From the NCBI GenBank assembly GCA_977017575.1, contig CDRNVI010000022.1, positions 92,424 through 156,423 of the forward strand: 64,000 nt of DNA, in the 5' to 3' direction. Both the position numbers and the translations under genes were made by a program. This document shows positions 41,984 to 54,189 of the stretch, one piece after another. Source of the DNA: Paramoeba atlantica (Eukaryota > Discosea). Numbering within the stretch: position 1 is the first letter of the stretch; each line of letters begins with the position of its first letter. The notes beneath the pieces were generated by a model. That model made no database searches, had not been told where the DNA came from, and saw nothing but the letters and a program-made list of their open reading frames with translations.

Positions 41984-42944
41984 GTGATAAATCACATACT
42001 TATTAGTAAATAAATTGGCTAACTCACCATACGCATAAATAATTTAGATTCATATTCTAGTAGTTTCATTGAATTTTAGTGGTACTATGGAGGACTGGTC
42101 AGCCTTCGAGTGCTCTTTTGTATTATGAATACAAAATAAAAAAAACTTTTTACATAGAATCATCAAAAAAATAAAAAGAAAAACTTATTTATATAGAATC
42201 ATCAGAAAAAAAGAGGGCGGACGAGCCAGTCGGTAGCGAGTAAGTGGGTTACTGACACGTGCTCGGGTATGAATTACGCGACGTGACGTGTGCTCGGGTT
42301 GGTTGGCTGCGAGCTGAGGGGATGGGTCTTCCCGTTCACAAGTTACTTTGATTATGGAATTCCGGAATATTGTTTCAAACTGTGCTGATGTGATGAGACT
42401 TGTACGCAATCTTTGAGAAACTGATCTACATGTATGACGATTTCAATGAAATTTCGTTATGTTCTATTTCCAGTTATATTTCTTCTTAATATATCTTTTC
42501 ATATTCTTTGTAAGACCTTTCCTTATTGTAAGACCTTTCCTTATTGTAAGACCTTTCCTTATTGTAAAAAAAAATTTTGTTAATGTACGTGACTTGTTGC
42601 TTGTTGTTTTTTTTCCTACTAAGTCTTACACCTTAATGCGACGAGGGGGGCTCCGCCCCATGAGAAGACGATTGGGAATGAGATGCGTTCATCGCGTGTA
42701 CCTCTCGTGTGCGTTTTCGGAAACTATTTCGCCCAAAAAAACGAGGGGATCAGGAACTTTGAAGCGATATCAGTCGGTCTCTAGAGCGCCCGAAATCCTT
42801 TTCAGCTCGGGTCCTGCTGTTAGTCTTCAAATGTGTCTGAAAGCCTTGTTATGGTGGGTGAAGTTCTCTGAGCTATCAAAATTGAAGGGATCAACATTGG
42901 CGACAAAAAAAAAATATCGGAAAGCTCCTTTCAATGTATCCCCA
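41984..42944. other. Spacer between YR copy 2 and the right-hand array
   Basis: AT-rich sequence with no supported gene. It contains two copies of an ATAGAATCATCA-type block (about 42156 and 42197), a GTGCTCGGGT repeat (about 42261 and 42290), an 18-bp unit repeated three times (42510-42567) and a GGGGGGCTCCGCCCC hairpin (about 42645). The 3' repeat of YR copy 2 may be here but could not be delimited. Confidence 0.45.
42510..42567. repeat. 18-bp tandem repeat, three copies
   Basis: The unit GTAAGACCTTTCCTTATT occurs three times in a row. Confidence 0.95.
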
Positions 42945-43213
42945 TCCTTTTTTTTTTTTTTTTTTTTTTTTCATATTTTGGAGCCCAAAACTAGCAATTC
43001 GATCTCCGAAATTTTTTTTTTTTTTTTTTTAAAGTTAGGCTCAAAATAGAAACAAGCAACTGTACGAAAAGTAAAAGAATGTTCAACCGAGCAAACGGCC
43101 CAAAAAACAGCAAATAAGAACCCGTTCCCACCCCCAAAAAAAAACCTTCCCCAAAAAACGAATACCCAAAGCCCCAAAAAGAAACCACCCGAGAAAACCA
43201 GCAAATAGAAACG
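42945..43213 (-). mobile_element. Left edge of the minus-strand stack: scrap T2 and G/T-rich fragment
   Basis: Read on the minus strand: the G/T-rich fragment (43213-43030), an A-tract, scrap T2 (43012-42971) and a long A-tract ending at about 42945. The order is the same as in array units but the 51-bp scrap and LINE-A 3' end are missing between them. Confidence 0.8.
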
Positions 43214-43252
43214 AGGTCTTGACACCGACTCCTTCACTTTCCTACTGAGCTC

Positions 43253-44095
43253 CTACTCCTCTTTTCCGTAACCTAAGAGCACTGTGTCAGGGGCCGCCGC
43301 TGGGGATCGTAATACAAGAATGCGAGCTTGCGACCTCATGAGGGTAATGTTGAGAGATGAAAGGAGGTGATGCAAGGCATCCCTTTTAGGGAGGGTATCC
43401 CCTGAGTTCGCCGACTTTCTAGTTGAAATTTCCCTAAGAACCGCCATGGCGCTGGGACTCCAGGCGCCATAGGACTCTACTACCATTGCCGCGAACTTGT
43501 ACCCAGCCGTGTTAGCCTCTTCCCGTTGTCTTCTCTTGTTTTCGGTAGCATAGCGCTCCGCAAATGACCCGGCCGTCACCCCGTTAGCGTCACGGACTGA
43601 GTCCGTATATTTTTGTTGCTGTACATGGGTGACGGCAAAGTCAAGCACAAGACCCTCGCCAAGCCCGAAATTTTTAATGAAGACATCACCAGGCCTGGTG
43701 AGGGCGCCCCCGGGCCCCTTGTTTCCCAAGCTCATTTCCCTCTGGGTAGTGAACCCAGCCTTAGAACATTCAGAAGAAAATTCTGCGGCCAGGGCATTAT
43801 GCCGCGAGGTGATACCATGTCCACTTTTGCAAGCCAATGCGTGATCGCCCTCAGGACCCAACGGTTGGGTGCACTTCTCCATGGGACAAGATCGGGGACC
43901 CGGATATATTTGCTCCCCTAGCCACCAACGTACCAGAGTCCGAAACTCGGTTGGGGTATAAGCGTGGCCGTTCTTTTTCGACGGCAATACAAAAGCCCAT
44001 TCTGCTGCTCCGTGCCCCGTTTCCGAAATCCATCGAGCCCTCGTACGTGGGTCAGCGAGGGAGAGTGCTTGATGAAACTCGTGAGATGAGATGAG
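43253..44095 (-). CDS. LINE-F endonuclease end
   Basis: It encodes WAFVLPSKKNGHAYTPTEF, a CPMEKC/GDHALAC finger, RHN, SLGNKGPGG, PGDVFI, LDFAVTH and the LNITLMRSQAR tail, ending GYGKEE. It is a distinct relative of LINE-A and E. No other part of LINE-F is in the window. It is out of frame with the LINE-A half upstream. Confidence 0.85.
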   Translation of the reverse strand, partial: LISSHEFHQALSLADPRTRARWISETGHGAAEWAFVLPSKKNGHAYTPTEFRTLVRWWLGEQIYPGPRSCPMEKCTQPLGPEGDHALACKSGHGITSRHNALAAEFSSECSKAGFTTQREMSLGNKGPGGALTRPGDVFIKNFGLGEGLVLDFAVTHVQQQKYTDSVRDANGVTAGSFAERYATENKRRQREEANTAGYKFAAMVVESYGAWSPSAMAVLREISTRKSANSGDTLPKRDALHHLLSSLNITLMRSQARILVLRSPAAAPDTVLLGYGKEE

Positions 44096-44979
44096 TGATA
44101 TGAACGTTTGTTTTTGTCGTAGTTTCGCCCGCAAGAAGAACAAAGGAAGCGACCTTCTCCATCCCACCACTCTGCGGGAATGCTGCTTCCGTGCCGGCAA
44201 GCGACGTGGTTGTAAAAAGCTTGCCACGACCCGCCGTGTGGCAAGCTCCGCCATGAACATCCCTGACCCGGGCACTGTCGAGAATCGTCTCCGTTGAGGG
44301 GAAAAGATGCGCCTTGTGAGCCGGAGTACCCATCTCCCCGTTGTCCTTGACTCAATTCTGCTGAGACAGCGTTCTCTGCAGAATTGGTTGCTGGGGGCAT
44401 TCCTCTTTGTTGCGATGGTGGGGGATAGGGGGCAGCTTGGTCGTGAATCGTGGATCCAGCGGACGCAGTCTGTATTTGGGTTGTCGTTAGTTGCGTCGAA
44501 CATGGATCAAGCTCCATTGCAAGCAAATCTTCCCTATCGCGTAACTCATTGTCGTGTACCCTATGGTCCGCCTCTTCCGTTTTTCTGAAAGTGGTTTTGT
44601 CTCGCGTCTTGGGAGTTTTTATGATGCCTCGAATGTGCCCTTTAGTACAAGGAGATGAGGTGGATGCTTTACGCCGTACGAACTTCTTTGCAACAGAATC
44701 TTTGTCAGACTGTGGTGCTTTAACCTCGTGATCTGGGCCGATGAGCACCCGAGAGTGATTCATTTCTTCGTCGCTTCCATCTTCGCGTCCTGTGTCGGGT
44801 GTCGATTTTCCGTGTGAAATCGAATCAGCTTTTTTGCACCAGTCTTCAGGGATATTTGTAGGAATGGGAGTGGTGTATAGAAGTTCGTTGTAGGTACTCG
44901 GCTGGTTAATCAGGTGCGCATTACCTTCAAATTGATCCCAGGATCCTGTTTTATGAGTCGACTCCTCTTCGACGGTCAT
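44096..44979 (-). CDS. LINE-A protein N-terminal half in the chimera
   Basis: It begins at the ATG after the SL (MTVEEESTHK) and runs through the C2H2 pair to DKNKRSYH, nearly identical to 26030-26913. The joint to LINE-F shifts the frame, so the encoded protein ends in unrelated residues near 43918. Confidence 0.85.
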
Positions 44980-45027
44980 ATAGAAGGAACCGCGTACCTG
45001 GAAAAAGATGGAATAAGGAAAATAATT

Positions 45028-45059
45028 CAACAAGGTACAGAAACTGTATCTTTATCGTT
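45028..45059 (-). other. Spliced-leader exon copy at the 5' end of the chimeric LINE
   Basis: The same 32 bases as elsewhere. Its upstream flank on the minus strand is the A-tract of array unit 1. Confidence 0.85.
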
Positions 45060-47339
45060 AAAGGAGGTCTTTTTTTTTGCAGTTAATAAGGGGGGAGAAG
45101 TATGAATCGCGGCATTGCCTCTATATGTTGACCCAGTAGACGAACCAAGTACATAGTAGGTCCATTGGGGGGGGTATATGAATTTAAAACAAGCAATCAA
45201 ATTAGCAAATCTTTTTATTTCCACAGAAGTATATTTTCTTTTTCTTTTTTCTTAGCCCAAAACTAGCAATTCAATCTCCCCTAAGTATATACGACAAACA
45301 AGACACAGTAAAAATAAAAACAAGCAATCCAGGCCCAATCCATTCGCGCGTTCCGGACCGGGTCTTTCGACCACTCCACGGCCTGACTTGTGAACCCGTC
45401 CCTTGCTATACGGGAGGGCGCAGGCGCGGGCCTGTGTCGACAGCGACACGGTCGCGAAACAGGATGCTGGCCGACGGGGAGGAGATTCACTGCCCGTGTA
45501 CTACCTCACTTGGGGTACCTAGCCCTCGCGGGCTAGGCGTGAGCATAGACTCTGTCGACCCGACCAGCACCCGTCCTGGATACCATGGCGTCTTCGTGCT
45601 GAAATAGGACTGTCAGTAGAGGCTTAAGCCTCTACCAAAGGATCCGCTGGGTCCTCTACGCGGATGCGCGAAACCATCATCCTGGCTTGAGAACGCATTA
45701 GCGTCACGTTCAGATCTGTTAGGAGATCGTTTCGCGCTTGGTCTCGTGAAAGGAGCCCTTTGGATGCGTTCGCCCGTTGGGTTCCGATGTCCCGGAGTAA
45801 CGCTAGCGCACTCTCGCTCCAGGAACCAAAGGATTCCACCACCATCGCTGTGAAGAGGTGTCCTGCTTTTTCTGCTTCTTGTCGCTGTCGCGCCTTGGTC
45901 TCCGCGAAGTGCTCGGCAAAAGACCCCGGGGTCACCCAGCTAGCATTGTGGACTGAGTCCACAATTCTTTTTTTTTTTTTTTTTTTAGCAATTTCATATT
46001 TTGGAGCCCAAAACTAGCAATTCGATCTCCGAATTTTTTTTTTTTTTTTTTTTTTTACTCAGTAGACGAACCAAGTAGGTCCATTGGGGGGGTATATGAT
46101 TTGTAAACAAGCAATCAAATTAGCAATTTCACATGTTGTAGCCCAAAACTAATAATTCAACCTGCCTTAAGTTACAGTATTTATGATTTTGATAACAATA
46201 ATAATAAAAAGAAGCAATTTATGCCCAATTCATTCGCGCGTTCCGGACCGGGTCTTTCGACCACTCCTCGGCCTGACTTGTGAACTCTTCCCTTGTTATA
46301 TGGGAGGGCGCAGGCGCGGGCTTGTGCCGACAGCGGCACGGTCGCGAAACAGGGTGCTGGCCGACGGGGAGGAAGTTTTAGTTCCCGACCCATGTCCTAC
46401 CTCACTTGGAGTACCTAGCCCTTGAGGGCTAGGCGTGAGCATAGACCCTGTCGGCATCGACCAGCATCCAGGCCAGCCATCTATGAGGGCGCAAACGTGG
46501 GTCTGTGCTGACTGCCGTCCGGTCAGGAAACGTTTACTCCCCCAAGCAAGAAAACGGGTCATCAGGGAGAAGGCGATTAACCATCATGCGGGCCTGAAGG
46601 CGCATGAGGGTCACGTTTAACTCCGTGAAGATTCTGCTCGTCGCCCCCCCTTCTGTCAATAACCCGCACGAGGGTCTTTTTTTTTTTTTTTTTTTTTGAC
46701 GCAGAATCAATCTACTCAATCGTAATTTACATCTCGCGGATGACCCCGTTTTTTTTTTTTAGATACTTTTTAAAGTTAGGCTCAGAATAGAAACAAGCAA
46801 CTGTACGAAAAGTAAAAGAATGTTCAACCGAGCAAACGGCCCAAAAAACAGCAAATAAGAACCCGTTCCCACCCCCAAGAAAAACCTTCCCCAAAAAACG
46901 AATACCCAAAGCCCCAAAAAGAAACCACCCGAGAAAACCAGCAAATAGAAACGATTTTTTTTTTTTTTATATACAGAATCTTTGTCAGACTGTGGTGCTT
47001 TAACCTCGTGATCTGGGCCGATGAGCACCCGAGAGTGATTCATTTCTTCGTCGCTTCCATCTTCGCGTCCTGTGTCGGGTGTCGATTTTCCGTGTGAAAT
47101 CGAATCAGCTTTTTTGCACCAGTCTTCAGGGATATTTGTAGGAATGGGAGTGGTGTATAGAAGTTCGTTGTAGGTACTCGGCTGGTTAATCAGGTGCGCA
47201 TTACCTTCAAATTGATCCCAGGATCCTGTTTTATGAGTCGACTCCTCTTCGACGGTCATATAGAAGGAACCGCGTACCTGGAAAAAGATGGAATAAGGAA
47301 AATAATTCAACAAGGTACAGAAACTGTATCTTTATCGTT
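45060..47339 (-). repeat. Array unit 1
   Basis: SL at 47308-47339. Marker bases on the plus strand: G at 45160, C at 45368, C in GAGCCCAAAAC (about 46005), G at 46865. These equal the single plus-oriented unit at 17880-20160, so this unit looks ancestral. Confidence 0.95.
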
Positions 47340-49625
47340 AAAGGAGGTCTTTTTTTTTGCAGTTAATAAGGGGGGAGAAGTATGAATCGCGGCATTGCCT
47401 CTATATGTTGACCCAGTAGACGAACCAAGTACATAGTAGATCCATTGGGGGGGGTATATGAATTTAAAACAAGCAATCAAATTAGCAAATCTTTTTATTT
47501 CCACAGAAGTATATTTTCTTTTTCTTTTTTCTTAGCCCAAAACTAGCAATTCAATCTCCCCTAAGTATATACGACAAACAAGACACAGTAAAAATAAAAA
47601 CAAGCAATCCAGGCCCAATCCATTCGCGCGTTCCGGACCGGGTCTTTGGACCACTCCACGGCCTGACTTGTGAACCCGTCCCTTGCTATACGGGAGGGCG
47701 CAGGCGCGGGCCTGTGTCGACAGCGACACGGTCGCGAAACAGGATGCTGGCCGACGGGGAGGAGATTCACTGCCCGTGTACTACCTCACTTGGGGTACCT
47801 AGCCCTCGCGGGCTAGGCGTGAGCATAGACTCTGTCGACCCGACCAGCACCCGTCCTGGATACCATGGCGTCTTCGTGCTGAAATAGGACTGTCAGTAGA
47901 GGCTTAAGCCTCTACCAAAGGATCCGCTGGGTCCTCTACGCGGATGCGCGAAACCATCATCCTGGCTTGAGAACGCATTAGCGTCACGTTCAGATCTGTT
48001 AGGAGATCGTTTCGCGCTTGGTCTCGTGAAAGGAGCCCTTTGGATGCGTTCGCCCGTTGGGTTCCGATGTCCCGGAGTAACGCTAGCGCACTCTCGCTCC
48101 AGGAACCAAAGGATTCCACCACCATCGCTGTGAAGAGGTGTCCTGCTTTTTCTGCTTCTTGTCGCTGTCGCGCCTTGGTCTCCGCGAAGTGCTCGGCAAA
48201 AGACCCCGGGGTCACCCAGCTAGCATTGTGGACTGAGTCCACAATTCTTTTTTTTTTTTTTTTTTTTAGCAATTTCATATTTTGGAGCCGAAAACTAGCA
48301 ATTCGATCTCCGAATTTTTTTTTTTTTTTTTTTTTTTTTACTCAGTAGACGAACCAAGTAGGTCCATTGGGGGGGTATATGATTTGTAAACAAGCAATCA
48401 AATTAGCAATTTCACATGTTGTAGCCCAAAACTAATAATTCAACCTGCCTTAAGTTACAGTATTTATGATTTTGATAACAATAATAATAAAAAGAAGCAA
48501 TTTATGCCCAATTCATTCGCGCGTTCCGGACCGGGTCTTTCGACCACTCCTCGGCCTGACTTGTGAACTCTTCCCTTGTTATATGGGAGGGCGCAGGCGC
48601 GGGCTTGTGCCGACAGCGGCACGGTCGCGAAACAGGGTGCTGGCCGACGGGGAGGAAGTTTTAGTTCCCGACCCATGTCCTACCTCACTTGGAGTACCTA
48701 GCCCTTGAGGGCTAGGCGTGAGCATAGACCCTGTCGGCATCGACCAGCATCCAGGCCAGCCATCTATGAGGGCGCAAACGTGGGTCTGTGCTGACTGCCG
48801 TCCGGTCAGGAAACGTTTACTCCCCCAAGCAAGAAAACGGGTCATCAGGGAGAAGGCGATTAACCATCATGCGGGCCTGAAGGCGCATGAGGGTCACGTT
48901 TAACTCCGTGAAGATTCTGCTCGTCGCCCCCCCTTCTGTCAATAACCCGCACGAGGGTCTTTTTTTTTTTTTTTTTTTTTTGACGCAGAATCAATCTACT
49001 CAATCGTAATTTACATCTCGCGGATGACCCCGTTTTTTTTTTTTAGATACTTTTTAAAGTTAGGCTCAGAATAGAAACAAGCAACTGTACGAAAAGTAAA
49101 AGAATGTTCAACCGAGCAAACGGCCCAAAAAACAGCAAATAAGAACCCGTTCCCACCCCCAAGAAAAACCTTCCCCAAAAAACGAATACCCAAAGCCCCA
49201 AAAAGAAACCACCCGAGAAAACCAGCAAATAGAAACGATTTTTTTTTTTTTTTTATATACAGAATCTTTGTCAGACTGTGGTGCTTTAACCTCGTGATCT
49301 GGGCCGATGAGCACCCGAGAGTGATTCATTTCTTCGTCGCTTCCATCTTCGCGTCCTGTGTCGGGTGTCGATTTTCCGTGTGAAATCGAATCAGCTTTTT
49401 TGCACCAGTCTTCAGGGATATTTGTAGGAATGGGAGTGGTGTATAGAAGTTCGTTGTAGGTACTCGGCTGGTTAATCAGGTGCGCATTACCTTCAAATTG
49501 ATCCCAGGATCCTGTTTTATGAGTCGACTCCTCTTCGACGGTCATATAGAAGGAACCGCGTACCTGGAAAAAGATGGAATAAGGAAAATAATTCAACAAG
49601 GTACAGAAACTGTATCTTTATCGTT
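47340..49625 (-). repeat. Array unit 2
   Basis: SL at 49594-49625. It carries A at 47440 and G at 47648, variants found only in units 2 and 3, and the G form of the T2 site (GAGCCGAAAAC, about 48290). Confidence 0.95.
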
Positions 49626-51910
49626 AAAGGAGGTCTTTTTTTTTGCAGTTAATAAGGGGGGAGAAGTATGAATCGCGGCATTGCCTCTATATGTTGACCC
49701 AGTAGACGAACCAAGTACATAGTAGATCCATTGGGGGGGGTATATGAATTTAAAACAAGCAATCAAATTAGCAAATCTTTTTATTTCCACAGAAGTATAT
49801 TTTCTTTTTCTTTTTTCTTAGCCCAAAACTAGCAATTCAATCTCCCCTAAGTATATACGACAAACAAGACACAGTAAAAATAAAAACAAGCAATCCAGGC
49901 CCAATCCATTCGCGCGTTCCGGACCGGGTCTTTGGACCACTCCACGGCCTGACTTGTGAACCCGTCCCTTGCTATACGGGAGGGCGCAGGCGCGGGCCTG
50001 TGTCGACAGCGACACGGTCGCGAAACAGGATGCTGGCCGACGGGGAGGAGATTCACTGCCCGTGTACTACCTCACTTGGGGTACCTAGCCCTCGCGGGCT
50101 AGGCGTGAGCATAGACTCTGTCGACCCGACCAGCACCCGTCCTGGATACCATGGCGTCTTCGTGCTGAAATAGGACTGTCAGTAGAGGCTTAAGCCTCTA
50201 CCAAAGGATCCGCTGGGTCCTCTACGCGGATGCGCGAAACCATCATCCTGGCTTGAGAACGCATTAGCGTCACGTTCAGATCTGTTAGGAGATCGTTTCG
50301 CGCTTGGTCTCGTGAAAGGAGCCCTTTGGATGCGTTCGCCCGTTGGGTTCCGATGTCCCGGAGTAACGCTAGCGCACTCTCGCTCCAGGAACCAAAGGAT
50401 TCCACCACCATCGCTGTGAAGAGGTGTCCTGCTTTTTCTGCTTCTTGTCGCTGTCGCGCCTTGGTCTCCGCGAAGTGCTCGGCAAAAGACCCCGGGGTCA
50501 CCCAGCTAGCATTGTGGACTGAGTCCACAATTCTTTTTTTTTTTTTTTTTTTTTAGCAATTTCATATTTTGGAGCCGAAAACTAGCAATTCGATCTCCGA
50601 ATTTTTTTTTTTTTTTTTTTTTTTTACTCAGTAGACGAACCAAGTAGGTCCATTGGGGGGGTATATGATTTGTAAACAAGCAATCAAATTAGCAATTTCA
50701 CATGTTGTAGCCCAAAACTAATAATTCAACCTGCCTTAAGTTACAGTATTTATGATTTTGATAACAATAATAATAAAAAGAAGCAATTTATGCCCAATTC
50801 ATTCGCGCGTTCCGGACCGGGTCTTTCGACCACTCCTCGGCCTGACTTGTGAACTCTTCCCTTGTTATATGGGAGGGCGCAGGCGCGGGCTTGTGCCGAC
50901 AGCGGCACGGTCGCGAAACAGGGTGCTGGCCGACGGGGAGGAAGTTTTAGTTCCCGACCCATGTCCTACCTCACTTGGAGTACCTAGCCCTTGAGGGCTA
51001 GGCGTGAGCATAGACCCTGTCGGCATCGACCAGCATCCAGGCCAGCCATCTATGAGGGCGCAAACGTGGGTCTGTGCTGACTGCCGTCCGGTCAGGAAAC
51101 GTTTACTCCCCCAAGCAAGAAAACGGGTCATCAGGGAGAAGGCGATTAACCATCATGCGGGCCTGAAGGCGCATGAGGGTCACGTTTAACTCCGTGAAGA
51201 TTCTGCTCGTCGCCCCCCCTTCTGTCAATAACCCGCACGAGGGTCTTTTTTTTTTTTTTTTTTTTTGACGCAGAATCAATCTACTCAATCGTAATTTACA
51301 TCTCGCGGATGACCCCGTTTTTTTTTTTTAGATACTTTTTAAAGTTAGGCTCAGAATAGAAACAAGCAACTGTACGAAAAGTAAAAGAATGTTCAACCGA
51401 GCAAACGGCCCAAAAAACAGCAAATAAGAACCCGTTCCCACCCCCAAGAAAAACCTTCCCCAAAAAACGAATACCCAAAGCCCCAAAAAGAAACCACCCG
51501 AGAAAACCAGCAAATAGAAACGATTTTTTTTTTTTTTTTATATACAGAATCTTTGTCAGACTGTGGTGCTTTAACCTCGTGATCTGGGCCGATGAGCACC
51601 CGAGAGTGATTCATTTCTTCGTCGCTTCCATCTTCGCGTCCTGTGTCGGGTGTCGATTTTCCGTGTGAAATCGAATCAGCTTTTTTGCACCAGTCTTCAG
51701 GGATATTTGTAGGAATGGGAGTGGTGTATAGAAGTTCGTTGTAGGTACTCGGCTGGTTAATCAGGTGCGCATTACCTTCAAATTGATCCCAGGATCCTGT
51801 TTTATGAGTCGACTCCTCTTCGACGGTCATATAGAAGGAACCGCGTACCTGGAAAAAGATGGAATAAGGAAAATAATTCAACAAGGTACAGAAACTGTAT
51901 CTTTATCGTT
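49626..51910 (-). repeat. Array unit 3
   Basis: SL at 51879-51910. It shares the two private variants of unit 2 (49726 A and 49934 G) and the G form at the T2 site. Confidence 0.95.
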
Positions 51911-54189
51911 AAAGGAGGTCTTTTTTTTTGCAGTTAATAAGGGGGGAGAAGTATGAATCGCGGCATTGCCTCTATATGTTGACCCAGTAGACGAACCAAG
52001 TACATAGTAGGTCCATTGGGGGGGGTATATGAATTTAAAACAAGCAATCAAATTAGCAAATCTTTTTATTTCCACAGAAGTATATTTTCTTTTTCTTTTT
52101 TCTTAGCCCAAAACTAGCAATTCAATCTCCCCTAAGTATATACGACAAACAAGACACAGTAAAAATAAAAACAAGCAATCCAGGCCCAATCCATTCGCGC
52201 GTTCCGGACCGGGTCTTTCGACCACTCCACGGCCTGACTTGTGAACCCGTCCCTTGCTATACGGGAGGGCGCAGGCGCGGGCCTGTGTCGACAGCGACAC
52301 GGTCGCGAAACAGGATGCTGGCCGACGGGGAGGAGATTCACTGCCCGTGTACTACCTCACTTGGGGTACCTAGCCCTCGCGGGCTAGGCGTGAGCATAGA
52401 CTCTGTCGACCCGACCAGCACCCGTCCTGGATACCATGGCGTCTTCGTGCTGAAATAGGGCTGTCAGTAGAGGCTTAAGCCTCTACCAAAGGATCCGCTG
52501 GGTCCTCTACGCGGATGCGCGAAACCATCATCCTGGCTTGAGAACGCATTAGCGTCACGTTCAGATCTGTTAGGAGATCGTTTCGCGCTTGGTCTCGTGA
52601 AAGGAGCCCTTTGGATGCGTTCGCCCGTTGGGTTCCGATGTCCCGGAGTAACGCTAGCGCACTCTCGCTCCAGGAACCAAAGGATTCCACCACCATCGCT
52701 GTGAAGAGGTGTCCTGCTTTTTCTGCTTCTTGTCGCTGTCGCGCCTTGGTCTCCGCGAAGTGCTCGGCAAAAGACCCCGGGGTCACCCAGCTAGCATTGT
52801 GGACTGAGTCCACAATTCTTTTTTTTTTTTTTTTTTTTTAGCAATTTCATATTTTGGAGCCCAAAACTAGCAATTCGATCTCCGAATTTTTTTTTTTTTT
52901 TTTTTTTTTTACTCAGTAGACGAACCAAGTAGGTCCATTGGGGGGGTATATGATTTGTAAACAAGCAATCAAATTAGCAATTTCACATGTTGTAGCCCAA
53001 AACTAATAATTCAACCTGCCTTAAGTTACAGTATTTATGATTTTGATAACAATAATAATAAAAAGAAGCAATTTATGCCCAATTCATTCGCGCGTTCCGG
53101 ACCGGGTCTTTCGACCACTCCTCGGCCTGACTTGTGAACTCTTCCCTTGTTATATGGGAGGGCGCAGGCGCGGGCTTGTGCCGACAGCGGCACGGTCGCG
53201 AAACAGGGTGCTGGCCGACGGGGAGGAAGTTTTAGTTCCCGACCCATGTCCTACCTCACTTGGAGTACCTAGCCCTTGAGGGCTAGGCGTGAGCATAGAC
53301 CCTGTCGGCATCGACCAGCATCCAGGCCAGCCATCTATGAGGGCGCAAACGTGGGTCTGTGCTGACTGCCGTCCGGTCAGGAAACGTTTACTCCCCCAAG
53401 CAAGAAAACGGGTCATCAGGGAGAAGGCGATTAACCATCATGCGGGCCTGAAGGCGCATGAGGGTCACGTTTAACTCCGTGAAGATTCTGCTCGTCGCCC
53501 CCCCTTCTGTCAATAACCCGCACGAGGGTCTTTTTTTTTTTTTTTTTTGACGCAGAATCAATCTACTCAATCGTAATTTACATCTCGCGGATGACCCCGT
53601 TTTTTTTTTTAGATACTTTTTAAAGTTAGGCTCAGAATAGAAACAAGCAACTGTACGAAAAGTAAAAGAATGTTCAACCGAGCAAACGGCCCAAAAAACA
53701 GCAAATAAGAACCCTTTCCCACCCCCAAGAAAAACCTTCCCCAAAAAACGAATACCCAAAGCCCCAAAAAGAAACCACCCGAGAAAACCAGCAAATAGAA
53801 ACGATTTTTTTTTTTTTTATATACAGAATCTTTGTCAGACTGTGGTGCTTTAACCTCGTGATCTGGGCCGATGAGCACCCGAGAGTGATTCATTTCTTCG
53901 TCGCTTCCATCTTCGCGTCCTGTGTCGGGTGTCGATTTTCCGTGTGAAATCGAATCAGCTTTTTTGCACCAGTCTTCAGGGATATTTGTAGGAATGGGAG
54001 TGGTGTATAGAAGTTCGTTGTAGGTACTCGGCTGGTTAATCAGGTGCGCATTACCTTCAAATTGATCCCAGGATCCTGTTTTATGAGTCGACTCCTCTTC
54101 GACGGTCATATAGAAGGAACCGCGTACCTGGAAAAAGATGGAATAAGGAAAATAATTCAACAAGGTACAGAAACTGTATCTTTATCGTT
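51911..54189 (-). repeat. Array unit 4
   Basis: SL at 54158-54189. It has the C form at the T2 site, a private G at 52460, and is the first unit with T in ACCCTTTCCC (53715). Confidence 0.95.

Larger units (their letters stand above)
36701..42000 (+). mobile_element. Fossil tyrosine-recombinase (VIPER/DIRS-like) retrotransposon, copy 2
   Basis: The parts in order are a gag-like region (36701-37348 and 37787-38124), a tyrosine recombinase (38129-39213) and RT-RNase H (39214-40595 and 41756-41983). It has the same order as copy 1 and is clearly related but diverged from it. Element X lies within the gag region and LINE-C3 within the RNase H region. The copy is broken, with at least two insertions. 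Its outer ends are not defined. Confidence 0.8.
43214..45059 (-). mobile_element. Chimeric LINE: LINE-A 5' half joined to LINE-F 3' end
   Basis: On the minus strand it starts with the SL (45059-45028) and follows LINE-A through the zinc-finger region to about 44096. It then switches to the endonuclease end of another LINE (F). The joint is at a TATCAC/CTCATCTCATC stretch. A short 3' UTR follows, then the G/T-rich fragment. Confidence 0.85.
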
